Part shown: positions 52,066 through 61,278 of the stretch, one piece after another
Position numbering within the stretch: position 1 is the first letter of the stretch
How the letters are laid out: the number at the start of each line of letters is the position of its first letter
DNA from: Phycisphaeraceae bacterium
GTDB lineage: Bacteria > Planctomycetota > Phycisphaerae > Phycisphaerales > UBA1924
NCBI GenBank assembly: GCA_019636615.1
Contig: JAHBXF010000001.1
Location: 1,364,001-1,428,000, forward strand
Reading direction: 5' to 3'
Length of the DNA: 64,000 bases
The notes under the pieces: generated by a model
The model's database searches: none
The model's input: only the letters and a program-made list of their open reading frames with translations
What the model was told of the DNA's origin: nothing
Program-made: the position numbers and the translations under genes

Positions 52066-52546
52066 GGTACTCGCTCCTGAGCGCCTTGATCACAGCCTTC
52101 TCGAAGCCTTCCTTGATCTCACGCCTGATCTGCTCGGGGTCGTCAAACCACATCACGTGCACGTAGAGCGTGCGTTTATCCTTGGACGAATCCAGGCTCA
52201 GCGTGCCGGGCGTCAGCGTGAGCAGGTTCGAGAGCACGGTGAGTTCCACGTCGCTCATCTCTTCCAGGGGCACGGCGATCACACCCGGGCGCATGCGGTT
52301 CAGGGGCATCACGGTGTAATAGGCCATGCGGAAGTTCGAGAGCACCAGTTCCTTGATGAAGTACCAGGCCAGGTCCACGACTTCGCGCAGGTTGCGGAAA
52401 TAGTCGGATGAATCAAGCACGCGACGCGTGAGGAACAGCAGGGCGAACCCCAGCAGCATGCCCACCGCGAAGTTGCGCGCCGAGAACTCTTCGGTCGTTG
52501 CCGCCCACACCAGCGCCAGCACAAAGTTCCAGACGAGGATGGTCAT
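52058..52546 (-). CDS. mrpE: Monovalent cation/H+ antiporter subunit MrpE
   Basis: This 162-residue subunit E has two N-terminal helices ([32 protein letters not shown]) and the MnhE cytoplasmic domain ([20 protein letters not shown]). The start at 52546 overlaps mrpD by 4 bp (ATGA); the upstream portion of the open frame is shadow of mrpD. It overlaps mrpF by 8 bp. Confidence 0.93.
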   Translation of the reverse strand: MTILVWNFVLALVWAATTEEFSARNFAVGMLLGFALLFLTRRVLDSSDYFRNLREVVDLAWYFIKELVLSNFRMAYYTVMPLNRMRPGVIAVPLEEMSDVELTVLSNLLTLTPGTLSLDSSKDKRTLYVHVMWFDDPEQIRREIKEGFEKAVIKALRSEYRA

Positions 52547-54108
52547 GGGTTCTCTCCGAGCACAGCACGGATGTACGCCCCGTTGTTGAGCAGTTCCGCC
52601 GCGGTGCGCTCCGCCAGCCCGAAGACCGGCCCGGCGAACACGCCCACCAGCACGGTCACCACCGCCAGCCCGCCGCACACCGCGTACATCATCGCGGTGG
52701 GGGGGCCCGCCAGCGCGCTGTCGCACTCGGGCTCTTCGGTGCGTTCCGCGTGTTCGCGCCCTGCGGGCTCACCCCCGGTGCTCTCGCCCGGCGCCTCGCC
52801 GGGGCTCTTCCAGAAGGCCTCGGCCCAGATCTTGGTCATCGAAAAGAGCGTGAGCAGGCCCACCACGATGGCGACGCCGACGATGGTGTACGACTCGGCC
52901 TCGAGCCCCGCGCGCACCAGGATCAACTTGGCAAAGAAGCCCGAGAGCGGCGGCAGCCCGGCCAGCGACATCGCCGCGACCAGGAAGATGATGCACGTGA
53001 GGGGCGACACCCGGTACACGCTCACCGCGCCGGCACGCTTGAGGCTCGAGGTGCCCCGGATGCGGTGCGCCAGGCCCGCGATGAAGAAGAGGTTGGCCTT
53101 CACGATGATGTGGTGCATGATGTAGAAGACCGCTCCCGCCAGCGCCAGCGGCGTGTAGAGGGCCAGCCCCATGATCATGTATCCGATCTGGCTGACGATG
53201 TGGAACGACAGCACCCGCCTGAACTCGAACTGCGCCGCGGCCCCAAGCACCCCCGTCACCATCGTGAGCCCCGCGCCGATCAGCAGGATCGTGTGCGTAT
53301 ACGCCGTGTCCTGCGTAAAAATGGTGGTGAACACCCTGATCAACGCGTACACGCCCACCTTCGTCAGCAGCCCCGCGAAGATCGCCGACACCGCGAAGGG
53401 CGGCGTGTGGTACGACGAGGGGAGCCAGAAGAAGAGCGGGAACGCGGCGGACTTGATGCCGAAGGCCGCCATGAAGAGCACCGACACCGCGGTGATGACG
53501 CCCTTGTCCTCGGCCTGGGCCACCTTCAGGGCCAGGTCGGCCATGTTCAGCGTGCCCACCGCGCCGTACAGAATGCCCACGGCGATGAGGAAGAGCACCG
53601 ACGAGATCAGGTTCAGCGTGACGTACTTGATCGCGCCCTCGAGTTGGGGCCGCTCGCCGCCCAGGGCCAGCAGCACGAACGAGGACATCAGCAGCACCTC
53701 GAACCACACGTACAGGTTGAAGATGTCCCCCGTGAGGAAGGCCCCGCACACCCCCGCCAGCAGCACACTCAGCAGCGGATAGTAAAAGAGCCGCTGCCGG
53801 CGTTCGTCCACGCTCGCGGGCGAATACAGGAACGTCGCCACCCCCGTGGCCCCCGCCAGCACCGTCATGATCGCACCCATCCGGTCGGCAACAAACGTGA
53901 TGCCGAAGGGCGCGGGCCACGACCCCATCTGCAGCGCGAGGATGCCCTCCCGATCGACGTGCAGCAGCAGCGCCACCGCCGAGACGAGCAGCGCCACCGA
54001 CCCCAGCGTGCCAAGCACACGCTGCAGCACGAGGCTGCGCCACGCCACCATCGACAGCGCGGCGACGCACAGCGGGATCAGCACCGGCAGCAGCACCAGA
54101 AGGCTCAT
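52543..54108 (-). CDS. mrpD: Monovalent cation/H+ antiporter subunit MrpD
   Basis: This 521-residue polytopic subunit is homologous to NuoM/NuoN-type antiporter modules of complex I. The conserved Glu in helix 5 is in [17 protein letters not shown]. The half-channel region [24 protein letters not shown] carries the conserved Lys, and TLFSMTKIW sits toward the end. It pairs with MrpA to exchange Na+ for H+. It overlaps mrpC and mrpE by 4 bp each. The C-terminal 60 residues are an acidic, low-complexity extension ([13 protein letters not shown]). Confidence 0.94.
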   Translation of the reverse strand: MSLLVLLPVLIPLCVAALSMVAWRSLVLQRVLGTLGSVALLVSAVALLLHVDREGILALQMGSWPAPFGITFVADRMGAIMTVLAGATGVATFLYSPASVDERRQRLFYYPLLSVLLAGVCGAFLTGDIFNLYVWFEVLLMSSFVLLALGGERPQLEGAIKYVTLNLISSVLFLIAVGILYGAVGTLNMADLALKVAQAEDKGVITAVSVLFMAAFGIKSAAFPLFFWLPSSYHTPPFAVSAIFAGLLTKVGVYALIRVFTTIFTQDTAYTHTILLIGAGLTMVTGVLGAAAQFEFRRVLSFHIVSQIGYMIMGLALYTPLALAGAVFYIMHHIIVKANLFFIAGLAHRIRGTSSLKRAGAVSVYRVSPLTCIIFLVAAMSLAGLPPLSGFFAKLILVRAGLEAESYTIVGVAIVVGLLTLFSMTKIWAEAFWKSPGEAPGESTGGEPAGREHAERTEEPECDSALAGPPTAMMYAVCGGLAVVTVLVGVFAGPVFGLAERTAAELLNNGAYIRAVLGENP

Positions 54109-54452
54109 CGGTCCGTCTCCGCGAACTGGTCCGTGTCGTCGTTGCCCACTTCCTGCCAGGCGCGGCTCACCAGCACGATCGCGAACGCCAGCACGCCGAA
54201 GGAAATCACGATCGCCGTGAGGATCAGCGCCTGCGGCAGCGGGTCGGCCGACCCCGCCGGCAGCGTCGTGGCGTCCGGCGCGATAATCGCCGAGCGCGCC
54301 CGCGTCAGCCCGCCCGCCGTGAAGATGGTGATGTTGGCCGAGTGTCCGATGAGCACCAGCCCCATCACCAGTTTCAGAATGCTGCGGCGCAGCATGAGGT
54401 AGAGCCCCGCGGCGAAGAGAACCCCGGCGATGATGGCAAAGAGCAGTTCCAT
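54105..54452 (-). CDS. mrpC: Monovalent cation/H+ antiporter subunit MrpC
   Basis: This 115-residue NuoK-like subunit has three helices: [40 protein letters not shown] and [29 protein letters not shown] and [14 protein letters not shown] are typical MnhC blocks. Its first base overlaps the last base of mrpB (TGATG), and its end overlaps mrpD by 4 bp. Confidence 0.94.
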   Translation of the reverse strand: MELLFAIIAGVLFAAGLYLMLRRSILKLVMGLVLIGHSANITIFTAGGLTRARSAIIAPDATTLPAGSADPLPQALILTAIVISFGVLAFAIVLVSRAWQEVGNDDTDQFAETDR

Positions 54453-54880
54453 CAGTCGGTCTTCTCCTCCGGCTCGAGAAGGGTCAGCACCATCAGCAGC
54501 GTGATGCCCACCACCACCATGAACACGCCAAGGTCAAAGAGCAGGGGCGTGCCAACTTTCAGCGGCTCGCCCATCGCCACGGGCACCTTCGTCCACACCC
54601 CCGTCATGAACGTCTTGCCCTGAACCATCGGGATGAACCCGCTGACCAGCGCGGTCACAAGCCCGGCCCCGATCAGCGTGCGAAGATCAATCCTGATCAC
54701 CCGGCGCGTCTCCGCGGGGTCGAAGGCCAGCGCGTGCAGCGAAAAGGCCGCCGCCGCGATCAACCCGCCGATGAAGCCCCCGCCGGGCTTGTTGTGCCCC
54801 TGCAGCAGCACGACGATGGCAAAGAGCAGCAGCAGCGGCAGCGTGAAACGCGTCGCGGTTCGCAGGATGATCGAGTTCAT
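54452..54880 (-). CDS. mrpB: Monovalent cation/H+ antiporter subunit MrpB
   Basis: This 142-residue subunit B has four helices: [52 protein letters not shown] and [20 protein letters not shown]. The block [14 protein letters not shown] is characteristic. It overlaps mrpA by 4 bp and mrpC by 1 bp. Confidence 0.94.
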   Translation of the reverse strand: MNSIILRTATRFTLPLLLLFAIVVLLQGHNKPGGGFIGGLIAAAAFSLHALAFDPAETRRVIRIDLRTLIGAGLVTALVSGFIPMVQGKTFMTGVWTKVPVAMGEPLKVGTPLLFDLGVFMVVVGITLLMVLTLLEPEEKTD

Positions 54881-57189
54881 GCGCGCCCCTTTCGAAGCAT
54901 TCTGCTGGGCCGCAGCAGCGCGAAGACCCCGATCGCCGCGATCGCCAGCACGGTGATCTCCCCCAGCGTATCGATCGCCCGGAAGTCCACCAGAATCACG
55001 TTCACCACGTTGCGCCCGTGCCCGCCCTCAAGGCTGTTCTCGCCGAACCAGGTCGACATCGCGCGGCTCGACGTCGCCCCGGAGGCCACGAGCACCAGCA
55101 CCGTCATCATGGCCCCGGCCGTGACCGCGATGAACAAGTCGCGGATCTTCTGCGTGCGCGACGAGATCGAACGGAAGTCCGGCAGCCGCAGCAGCACGAG
55201 CACAAACAGAATGACCGTGAGCGTCTCGATGGAGATCTGCGTCATCGCCAGGTCCGGCGCGCCGAAGACCACGAACATCACCGACACCCCATACCCCGCC
55301 AGCCCCAGCGCCGCGATCGCCGTCAGGCGCGCCCGGGCCACCGCCGCCACCACCGCGGCCACCGCGATCAGCGCCCCGATGGCGTATTCATACCACAGCG
55401 CCGGCTCCCACCGTTCCGGCAGGTTCAGCCCGCCCCGCAGCCACAGCGTCACGCCCACCATGCCCGCCGCCGTGCTGATGGTGATGAAGAGGTAACTGCG
55501 CAGATACCCGTTCTGAAGCACGCGCGTCTGCCCGCTGGCCAGCGCGTTGAGCCCTTTCAGGCCGATCTCGTACGCGCTGGCCGGCCCCACGCGGTCGATC
55601 CACCCGAAGACCTCAACCCCGCGGCGCACCGCGCCCCGCAGCGCGTACACGCCGCACCCGCCCGCCACGGCCAGGGCGCTCAGGCCCAGGGCCAGCGTCC
55701 AGCCGTGCCACAGCGAGAGGTCCGGCGTGCTGGGGGCGCCGAGCGTGGCCGCGCTGGCCGGCCCCACCAGCGGCATCGCCAGCACCGAGGGCACCAGCGC
55801 CGTGGCCACGCACAGCAGCGCGAGCAGGCCCGGGCCCAGCAGCAGCGCTGGCCCCGGCGCGTGCGGTTCGTGCGGCGTGGGCAGCGTCTTGCCGATGAAG
55901 GGCTTGATGCCCGTGAGCAGCGCGATGGTGACCGTGAGCAGGGCCGTGAACACCGTCAGGCCCGTCAGCACGCCGCTCCACTCCGGGGCTTTGAGCGTGC
56001 CCTTGAGCAGGAGTTCCTTGCCGATGAACCCCATCAGCGGGGGCAGCCCGGCCATCGAGAGCGCCGCCAGCACGCCCACCACCGCCAGCGCGGGCATCGC
56101 CCGTGCCAGGCCGCCGAGCCGTTCCACATCGCGTTCGCCCGTCCCGTGGTCGATCGCCCCGGCCACCATGAACAGCGCGCCCTTGAAAAGCGCGTGCGCG
56201 AACAGATACACGATCGCGGCTTCCACCGCGTAGGGCGTGCCGATGCCCAGCCCCATCACGATGATGCCCAGCGACGACACCGTGGAATAGGCCAGTAGTT
56301 TCTTCAGGTACGTCTGCCTGATCGCCAGCACGGCCCCGAGCACCATCGTCGTGGCGCCCGCCACGGTCAGCATCGTTTCCCACAACTCCGTGCCGCCCAG
56401 CACCGGAGAGAGCCGCGCCAGCAGATATATCCCCGCCTTCACCATCGTCGACGAGTGCAGGTACGCGCTCACCGGCGTCGGGGCTTCCATCGCGCCCGGC
56501 AGCCAGAAGTGGAACGGAAACTGCGCAGACTTCGTGAAGGCCCCGAGCGCAAAGAGCGCGGCGATGGGCACGTACAGATCACTGGCCAGCACGCCCTCTT
56601 TGCCCGCCAGCATCTCAGAGACGTTGTACGTCCCCGCCAGCGAGCCCAGCATCAAAACGCCCACCAGCAGCGCCAGCCCGCCGCCGCCCGTGATGAGCAG
56701 TGCCTGCAGCGCGGCCTTGCGGGCCTTGAGCCTGTTGTGGTCAAAGCCGATCAGAAGGTACGAACTGATGCTCGTCAACTCCCAGAAGACAAACATCGCC
56801 AGAAGGTTGTCGGTCAGCACCACGCCCAGCATGGCGCCCATGAACATCAGCAGGTACGAGAACATCCGGCCGAGGTGCTCGTGCCCTTCAAGATACCCTT
56901 GCGCATACACAAGCACCAGCGCCCCCACGCCGGTGATGAGCATGCCAAAGAGCAGCCCGAGCCCATCAACCGATAGGGTCAGGCTCAGCCCGAGTTGCGG
57001 CACCCACTCCAGCGTTTCCCGAACCGGCGTGCCCGCCGCCACTTGCGGCGCGAGTGTGCCCAGCATCACCGCGAAGGCCGCCGGCAGCAGCGCAAACACC
57101 CAGCCCGCGGCGCGTCCCAGGGGCCGGGTGATCCACGGCGCCAGCGCTGCCAGCACAAACACGCCCATGAGAAACGCGAGAACTGTCAC
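54877..57189 (-). CDS. mrpA: Monovalent cation/H+ antiporter subunit MrpA
   Basis: This 770-residue subunit A is the largest of the complex. It is NuoL-like for the first about 500 residues: [40 protein letters not shown] (helix-5 Glu), [21 protein letters not shown] with ion-channel Lys/His, and [16 protein letters not shown]. The C-terminal part resembles the MbhD/MbhE-like domain ([21 protein letters not shown]). It starts at a GTG at 57189 with TATACT 54 bp upstream. It is first of a seven-gene operon in canonical order A-B-C-D-E-F-G, all junctions overlapping. The complex exports Na+ and supports pH homeostasis. Confidence 0.95.
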   Translation of the reverse strand: MTVLAFLMGVFVLAALAPWITRPLGRAAGWVFALLPAAFAVMLGTLAPQVAAGTPVRETLEWVPQLGLSLTLSVDGLGLLFGMLITGVGALVLVYAQGYLEGHEHLGRMFSYLLMFMGAMLGVVLTDNLLAMFVFWELTSISSYLLIGFDHNRLKARKAALQALLITGGGGLALLVGVLMLGSLAGTYNVSEMLAGKEGVLASDLYVPIAALFALGAFTKSAQFPFHFWLPGAMEAPTPVSAYLHSSTMVKAGIYLLARLSPVLGGTELWETMLTVAGATTMVLGAVLAIRQTYLKKLLAYSTVSSLGIIVMGLGIGTPYAVEAAIVYLFAHALFKGALFMVAGAIDHGTGERDVERLGGLARAMPALAVVGVLAALSMAGLPPLMGFIGKELLLKGTLKAPEWSGVLTGLTVFTALLTVTIALLTGIKPFIGKTLPTPHEPHAPGPALLLGPGLLALLCVATALVPSVLAMPLVGPASAATLGAPSTPDLSLWHGWTLALGLSALAVAGGCGVYALRGAVRRGVEVFGWIDRVGPASAYEIGLKGLNALASGQTRVLQNGYLRSYLFITISTAAGMVGVTLWLRGGLNLPERWEPALWYEYAIGALIAVAAVVAAVARARLTAIAALGLAGYGVSVMFVVFGAPDLAMTQISIETLTVILFVLVLLRLPDFRSISSRTQKIRDLFIAVTAGAMMTVLVLVASGATSSRAMSTWFGENSLEGGHGRNVVNVILVDFRAIDTLGEITVLAIAAIGVFALLRPSRMLRKGRA

Positions 57190-57242
57190 GCCGTCCTGGT
57201 CCTTTCAGGCGTGCGGGGGCATCATGCCCCGGCATGGCGGAC

Positions 57243-57248
57243 AGTATA
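57243..57248 (-). promoter_or_regulatory. Candidate -10 element of the mrp operon
   Basis: TATACT on the minus strand, 54 bp before the mrpA GTG, in a region free of genes (57190-57372). The -35 region is not clear. Confidence 0.4.
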
Positions 57249-57372
57249 CAACCTTTGGCCGAACGCGTACACCCCGCGCGCGCGAAAACCGGCTTGGGCA
57301 TCACCCCTTTCGCCATGGGTTCCCCGCTCTATTCGGACACGTTTGGTTCTTATGACCCCGCGCGGCCGTCGG

Positions 57373-58074
57373 TCAGCAGCCCGACTCCCACCGCGTGAAG
57401 AAGAACTCCACATCGCCGCCGTCCACCCCGCCATCCTGGTTCAGGTCGGCCGGCGCCTCGCCGTCTTCCCAGAGCACGAAGAAGGCTTCAACATCCGCCC
57501 CGTCCACGCCCCCGTCGTCGTTGATGTCCCCCACGCACCCACGCGTGATCACCACCGATCCGCTGGTAAACCGCATCGCGCCCACCAGCGAGGCGGGCGA
57601 CACCACCACGTTCGTCAGCGAGAACGAGGCCGTGCCGTCCGCGTTGATCGCCGCCGTCAGCGTCATTGAGAAGGTCACGGTGATCCCGCTGATCACCGTT
57701 GTTCCCCCGACGTCGTCCGCCGTCAGGCCAAACGGGTGCGTGCCCTCGGGGTTGATCACGCTCGAATGCAGCGCGGCCGAAGAGCCGGGCTCAAACTCTT
57801 CCATGATGTCGGCCAGCGGCGTCGGGTTGGGGTACCGCAACGCCAGCAGCCCGCTCACCCCACGCACCAGCGTGTCCTCGCTGAAGTCGATGAAGTAGCG
57901 ATACGCCGGGTCGATCGTTGCCGGGGCCGAACTCCGCGTCTGGTTCGTCGCGTTGCGGATTTCCACGCCCGTCAGGTCAATGCTCACCGAGTCCGCCGCC
58001 GCGGCTACGCAAGATGCCATCGCCAGGGCGCCCGCACTCAGGCCGCCGGCCAATTTCTTCACGCTCACGGGCAT
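57373..58074 (-). CDS. Small secreted protein with dockerin-type repeats
   Basis: This 233-residue protein starts at an ATG at 58074 with GAGGAG upstream. A signal peptide (AGALAMASCVAAAA) leads to a single beta-rich domain of about 150 residues (VSIDLTGVEIRN, YRYFIDFSEDTLVRGVSG, TVISGITVTFSMTLTAAI) and two repeats (INDDGGVDGADVEAFF, LNQDGGVDGGDVEFFF) ending Ser-Gly-Cys. The domain is not recognised; it may be a carbohydrate-binding or adhesive module. Monocistronic by spacing. Confidence 0.8.
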   Translation of the reverse strand: MPVSVKKLAGGLSAGALAMASCVAAAADSVSIDLTGVEIRNATNQTRSSAPATIDPAYRYFIDFSEDTLVRGVSGLLALRYPNPTPLADIMEEFEPGSSAALHSSVINPEGTHPFGLTADDVGGTTVISGITVTFSMTLTAAINADGTASFSLTNVVVSPASLVGAMRFTSGSVVITRGCVGDINDDGGVDGADVEAFFVLWEDGEAPADLNQDGGVDGGDVEFFFTRWESGC

Positions 58075-58240
58075 GGTTCAGGCTCCTCAAACCAGGAAAC
58101 CCGGCCGCGCCCGATCCATCCGGCGCGCCCTTGGTCTCTTGTTCACAAGAGCATACCAGCAAACGCGCGCCGCGCCAAGAGAAATCTTGCCCCGGCGACC
58201 GGTCTGCGCCCCGCCGGCCCGCCAAAGGCCGAGAACACAC

Positions 58241-58288
58241 CAAAAGAAGCGTGCCCGGCGAGCGGTTTGAGGCCGCTCCCGAGCACGC
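58241..58288 (-). terminator. Rho-independent terminator after the matrixin-like gene
   Basis: On the minus strand a long GC stem of about 15 bp (GCGTGC...AGCGG paired with CCGCT...GCACGC, one bulge) is followed by TTCTTTTGG. It lies about 75 bp after the stop at 58365. Confidence 0.72.
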
Positions 58289-58364
58289 TGTGGGGGGGTG
58301 AGGTTGGCCGCGCCCGGCGAGCGGGGGCTCGCGTGAGCGCGGGTGCTGCTGCCGTGGCAGCGGC

Positions 58365-60500
58365 TCAGTCGCAGCCGCCGGCTTCCCAGGCCACGAAGAA
58401 GGTTTCCACATCGCCGCCGTCGATGCCGCCGTCGCCGTTGACATCCGCGGCGGGGTCGCCCGCCTCCCACGCGAGGAAGAAGGCCTCTACGTCGCCGCCG
58501 TCCACGCCGCCGTCGCCGTTGAAGTCGGCGGGGCAGGGCGAAACGACATAGATGTTGACCGTGTCGGTGCCGGTGGCGTTCTCGTTGTCACGCACGGTCA
58601 GCGTGATGGTGTAGTCGCCCACGGCCAGGGTCACTACAGAGACGGCGTTGGCGCTCTCGGCGATCACGTCGCCGTCGATCGTCCAGCGGTAGTTGACAAT
58701 GGTGCCGTCCGGGTCGGTGCTGGCGCTGCCGTCGAGCGTGACCTGGGCCTCGCCCGCACGCTCTTCGTCCACCACCACCTGGTCCTCGCCGGCGTTGGCA
58801 ACCGGCGGCTGGTTGGTGACCTGCCGGAAGCCCATCGCGCCGCTCATCGACATATACCGGAAGTTGGTGTTGCCCGGCTGCTGGGCGCGGATGAAGTAGT
58901 AATACTCCTGCCCCGGCACCGCGGTTTCATCGTCGAAGGTGTGGGTCGAGCCGTCCACCTGACCGATCTGCACAAAGCCCAGGCTCACCGAGTCGATCGT
59001 GTTGCGGATGATCTGGTACCCGGTCGCGTCCGAGATGATGCTCGGCCACGTCACCCGCACAAAGTTGGGGAAGGTGCCCTGCGTCGCCGTGGGCTGCAGG
59101 TTCACGTTCTGGGCCGAAACCTGGAGCCGGTACCCCTGCGGCTCGGCCACCGAGCCCGACGCAAAGACACGCACGAGGAAACTCGTCGTCGGGCTCACCA
59201 GCAGCCCGGTCGTGCTCTCGGCCTGCCCGGCCACCGTGTCGTTGACCGTGCGGAAGATCACCGTGTCAAGCCCGTTGCGCACATCAAAGGCCAGGTTGGC
59301 CATGGTCAGCGCGTTGGTCGTCGCGCCCGTGCTGGTGCAGTTGGCGTTCTGCTCGTTGTCGTTGTAGGTGCTGCCGATGGGCGTTACGGTGATGTTCACC
59401 AGTTGCGGCTGATCGATGTTGAACCGGAAGTAGTCCCGCTCGTTGGTCGCGTCGATGCTCAGGATCGATGCGCTCGCCGGCGTCGGCGAAGGCACCTGCC
59501 CCACCGTGTAGTTCTGCCCGGCGTTGATCGTGCCGATCAGCGTCGCGCGAGAGGCGACGTTGTCGTCTTCGAACGGGTCGCCGTAGTTGCGGTGCGCCGC
59601 GCGGATGTCGTCCTGCTGCGGCCCGTTGAACGCGGTCGAGGCGAAGGGGGCCATGAGTTTCGCGGCCGCGCCCGTGCCCTGCGGGCACACGTGGGCAAAG
59701 CCCAGCCCGTGCCCGTGCTCGTGCATGATCACGTTCCGCAGGAAGAGCCAGTCGCTCGACGAACCCGTGTTCCAGTTCTCCTGCGCGTCGAGCACCATGT
59801 CGCCGTTGTTGGGGAAGGCGTTGTAGGCCAGAATGCCGCCGCCCCCGTCGATATTCTTCATGCCGATGCGGATGTCGCCTCGCAGCGAGGGCGCGCCCAC
59901 GCTGCCCCAGGAGGCGCCGTCGTCCCACTCGGCCCCGTTGAAACGCACACGCGTGTAGGTCACGCCGCAGAGGGCCTGCCAGCGATCAAACGACCGCTGG
60001 AACTGGTTGATCCACGTCGCCCGCCCAAGCCCGCCGAAGATGCTGTCCATGCGCGAAAAAAGGTTGCTCGCGCCCGAGCCGCCCGGCGCGCCCGAATCGC
60101 CCACGATCGTCCCGTCTGGCACGAAACTCCACGTCAGTTCGATGGGGTCGCCTGTCACGCCGATGCTCCAGCGTGCCGCGATGTTGTAGCGCCCGGCGTA
60201 GATCCCCTGCATGTACTGGTTCACCTGCGCCATCACCTCGGCCGAGGGAGGATTGTCAGGGTCAAAGCACAGCGCCGACGCGCCGGGGTCGTCCGGGTCG
60301 CCCGCGTAGGAATACAGCGGGTCCAGGCGCGCGCTGAGAATGTTGTGGATCGAACGTTTGTCCTGAAAACTGTAATCGTGCTCCGGGTACGGCGCGCGGC
60401 TCAGCACGTTCACGCGCATGTCCACCGCGCCCGCCGCCAGCGTCAGCCCCGCCAGCACGCCCGCTACTACCCCGCCGCTCATCTTTGTGTTCCAACGCAT
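58365..60500 (-). CDS. Secreted matrixin-like zinc metallopeptidase with PKD-type domain and dockerin repeats
   Basis: This 711-residue protein has a start at 60500 preceded by GAGGAGG. A signal peptide (GVVAGVLAGLTLAAGAV) is followed by a metzincin catalytic region with MHEHGHGLGFAHVCP: His260, His264 and His270 as zinc ligands and Glu261 as base (HExxHxxGxxH). A Met appears shortly after (AAKLMAPFA), plausibly the Met-turn. Further domains follow, including a PKD-like segment (VANAGEDQVVVDEE, TLDGSASTDPDGTIVNYRW), then two repeats (FNGDGGVDGGDVEAFF, VNGDGGIDGGDVETFF) with a final Gly-Gly-Cys-Asp. It is a secreted, surface-held protease by inference. Confidence 0.85.
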   Translation of the reverse strand: MRWNTKMSGGVVAGVLAGLTLAAGAVDMRVNVLSRAPYPEHDYSFQDKRSIHNILSARLDPLYSYAGDPDDPGASALCFDPDNPPSAEVMAQVNQYMQGIYAGRYNIAARWSIGVTGDPIELTWSFVPDGTIVGDSGAPGGSGASNLFSRMDSIFGGLGRATWINQFQRSFDRWQALCGVTYTRVRFNGAEWDDGASWGSVGAPSLRGDIRIGMKNIDGGGGILAYNAFPNNGDMVLDAQENWNTGSSSDWLFLRNVIMHEHGHGLGFAHVCPQGTGAAAKLMAPFASTAFNGPQQDDIRAAHRNYGDPFEDDNVASRATLIGTINAGQNYTVGQVPSPTPASASILSIDATNERDYFRFNIDQPQLVNITVTPIGSTYNDNEQNANCTSTGATTNALTMANLAFDVRNGLDTVIFRTVNDTVAGQAESTTGLLVSPTTSFLVRVFASGSVAEPQGYRLQVSAQNVNLQPTATQGTFPNFVRVTWPSIISDATGYQIIRNTIDSVSLGFVQIGQVDGSTHTFDDETAVPGQEYYYFIRAQQPGNTNFRYMSMSGAMGFRQVTNQPPVANAGEDQVVVDEERAGEAQVTLDGSASTDPDGTIVNYRWTIDGDVIAESANAVSVVTLAVGDYTITLTVRDNENATGTDTVNIYVVSPCPADFNGDGGVDGGDVEAFFLAWEAGDPAADVNGDGGIDGGDVETFFVAWEAGGCD

Positions 60501-60819
60501 CACCCAACCTCCTCGGCGCTCCGTCAGGCGCCCGGCTCGCTCTCTATTCACGCCCGCCGCAGATACGCGCCGGCACGAACAGAACACCCCGCCCGAACGG
60601 GCGGTATCCAGAACATGCCCCGACGGCCTCTACATCGGCCGCTCTCGGGGCGAGAACCATGCTACGGAGCGAGGAACACATCGGCGCGCGGCGAAACCCG
60701 CGACCCACCCCGTCGCACCACCGGCACATCCCGCGCCCTTTCTCCAAAGCGCGCAGACGCCGCTACTCCCCGGTTCGTCCCCGAACACGCCCCGGGTTGC
60801 ACCTATCCCCTGTTTTTGT

Positions 60820-60841
60820 GTGAAATACCCTTCCATTTCAC
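60820..60841. promoter_or_regulatory. Inverted repeat, possible operator
   Basis: GTGAAAT-N8-ATTTCAC is a perfect 7-bp inverted repeat with operator-like spacing (15 bp centre to centre) in the only AT-rich patch between the matrixin gene and glmS. Confidence 0.4.
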
Positions 60842-61234
60842 GTACGGGTTACCTCCGCCGCACCCATCATCTCGCACGGCAGGCCTTCTGACACAGCGCA
60901 CATTCGAGCAGGCTCGGGCGCCACGCACCCGCGGTTCTGGCCGCGCATTCTTCCGACAAGACGCGCCCCAGGATCTTGTTCCGCCCTTCGTTCCGGCAAT
61001 CTCACTGCATTCGCCCGAGGGGCGAAATCAAGGAAGGGGCGCTAAAACCCTCGCCCTGCGCAAACGAGAACCACTCGGTGTGCCGATCCGTAGGTACCAT
61101 CGCGGCCATCCACGCCCCGGTGTTATTGCGGGGTTCTCGGACGTACACACCTCCGGGCGCGTCTCTACGGGGCAGATCGGCGTGTACGGGTCTGATCAGT
61201 CAGTTCAGGGTGAGGGTTGGAGTTTGGTGATCCG

Positions 61235-61253
61235 GCCCCGCGCTCCGCGGGGC
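61235..61253 (+). promoter_or_regulatory. GC hairpin just upstream of the glmS ribosome site
   Basis: GCCCCGCG-CTC-CGCGGGGC is a perfect 8-bp stem with a 3-nt loop, ending 25 bp before the glmS ATG and directly before AAGGAAG. It may shape the 5' leader; function is unproven. Confidence 0.45.
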
Positions 61254-61278
61254 TCAACAAAGCAAGGAAGTCAACGGC

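Larger units (their letters stand above)
60501..61278. other. Gene-free leader region upstream of glmS
   Basis: No gene is seen in 778 bp. The sequence is mixed, with some AT-rich patches (60810-60845). I compared the region with the glmS ribozyme and find no recognisable core. Two inverted repeats (60820 and 61235) are listed separately. Confidence 0.6.

Noticed and set aside
52498-54402. 634-residue plus-strand frame over the mrpC-E genes
   Set aside because: It is low-complexity His/Arg/Gln-rich sequence created by GC-rich antisense bias; mrpD on the other strand is a clear gene.
60501-61278. glmS ribozyme/riboswitch
   Set aside because: I looked for its conserved core upstream of glmS and found none; only simple hairpins.
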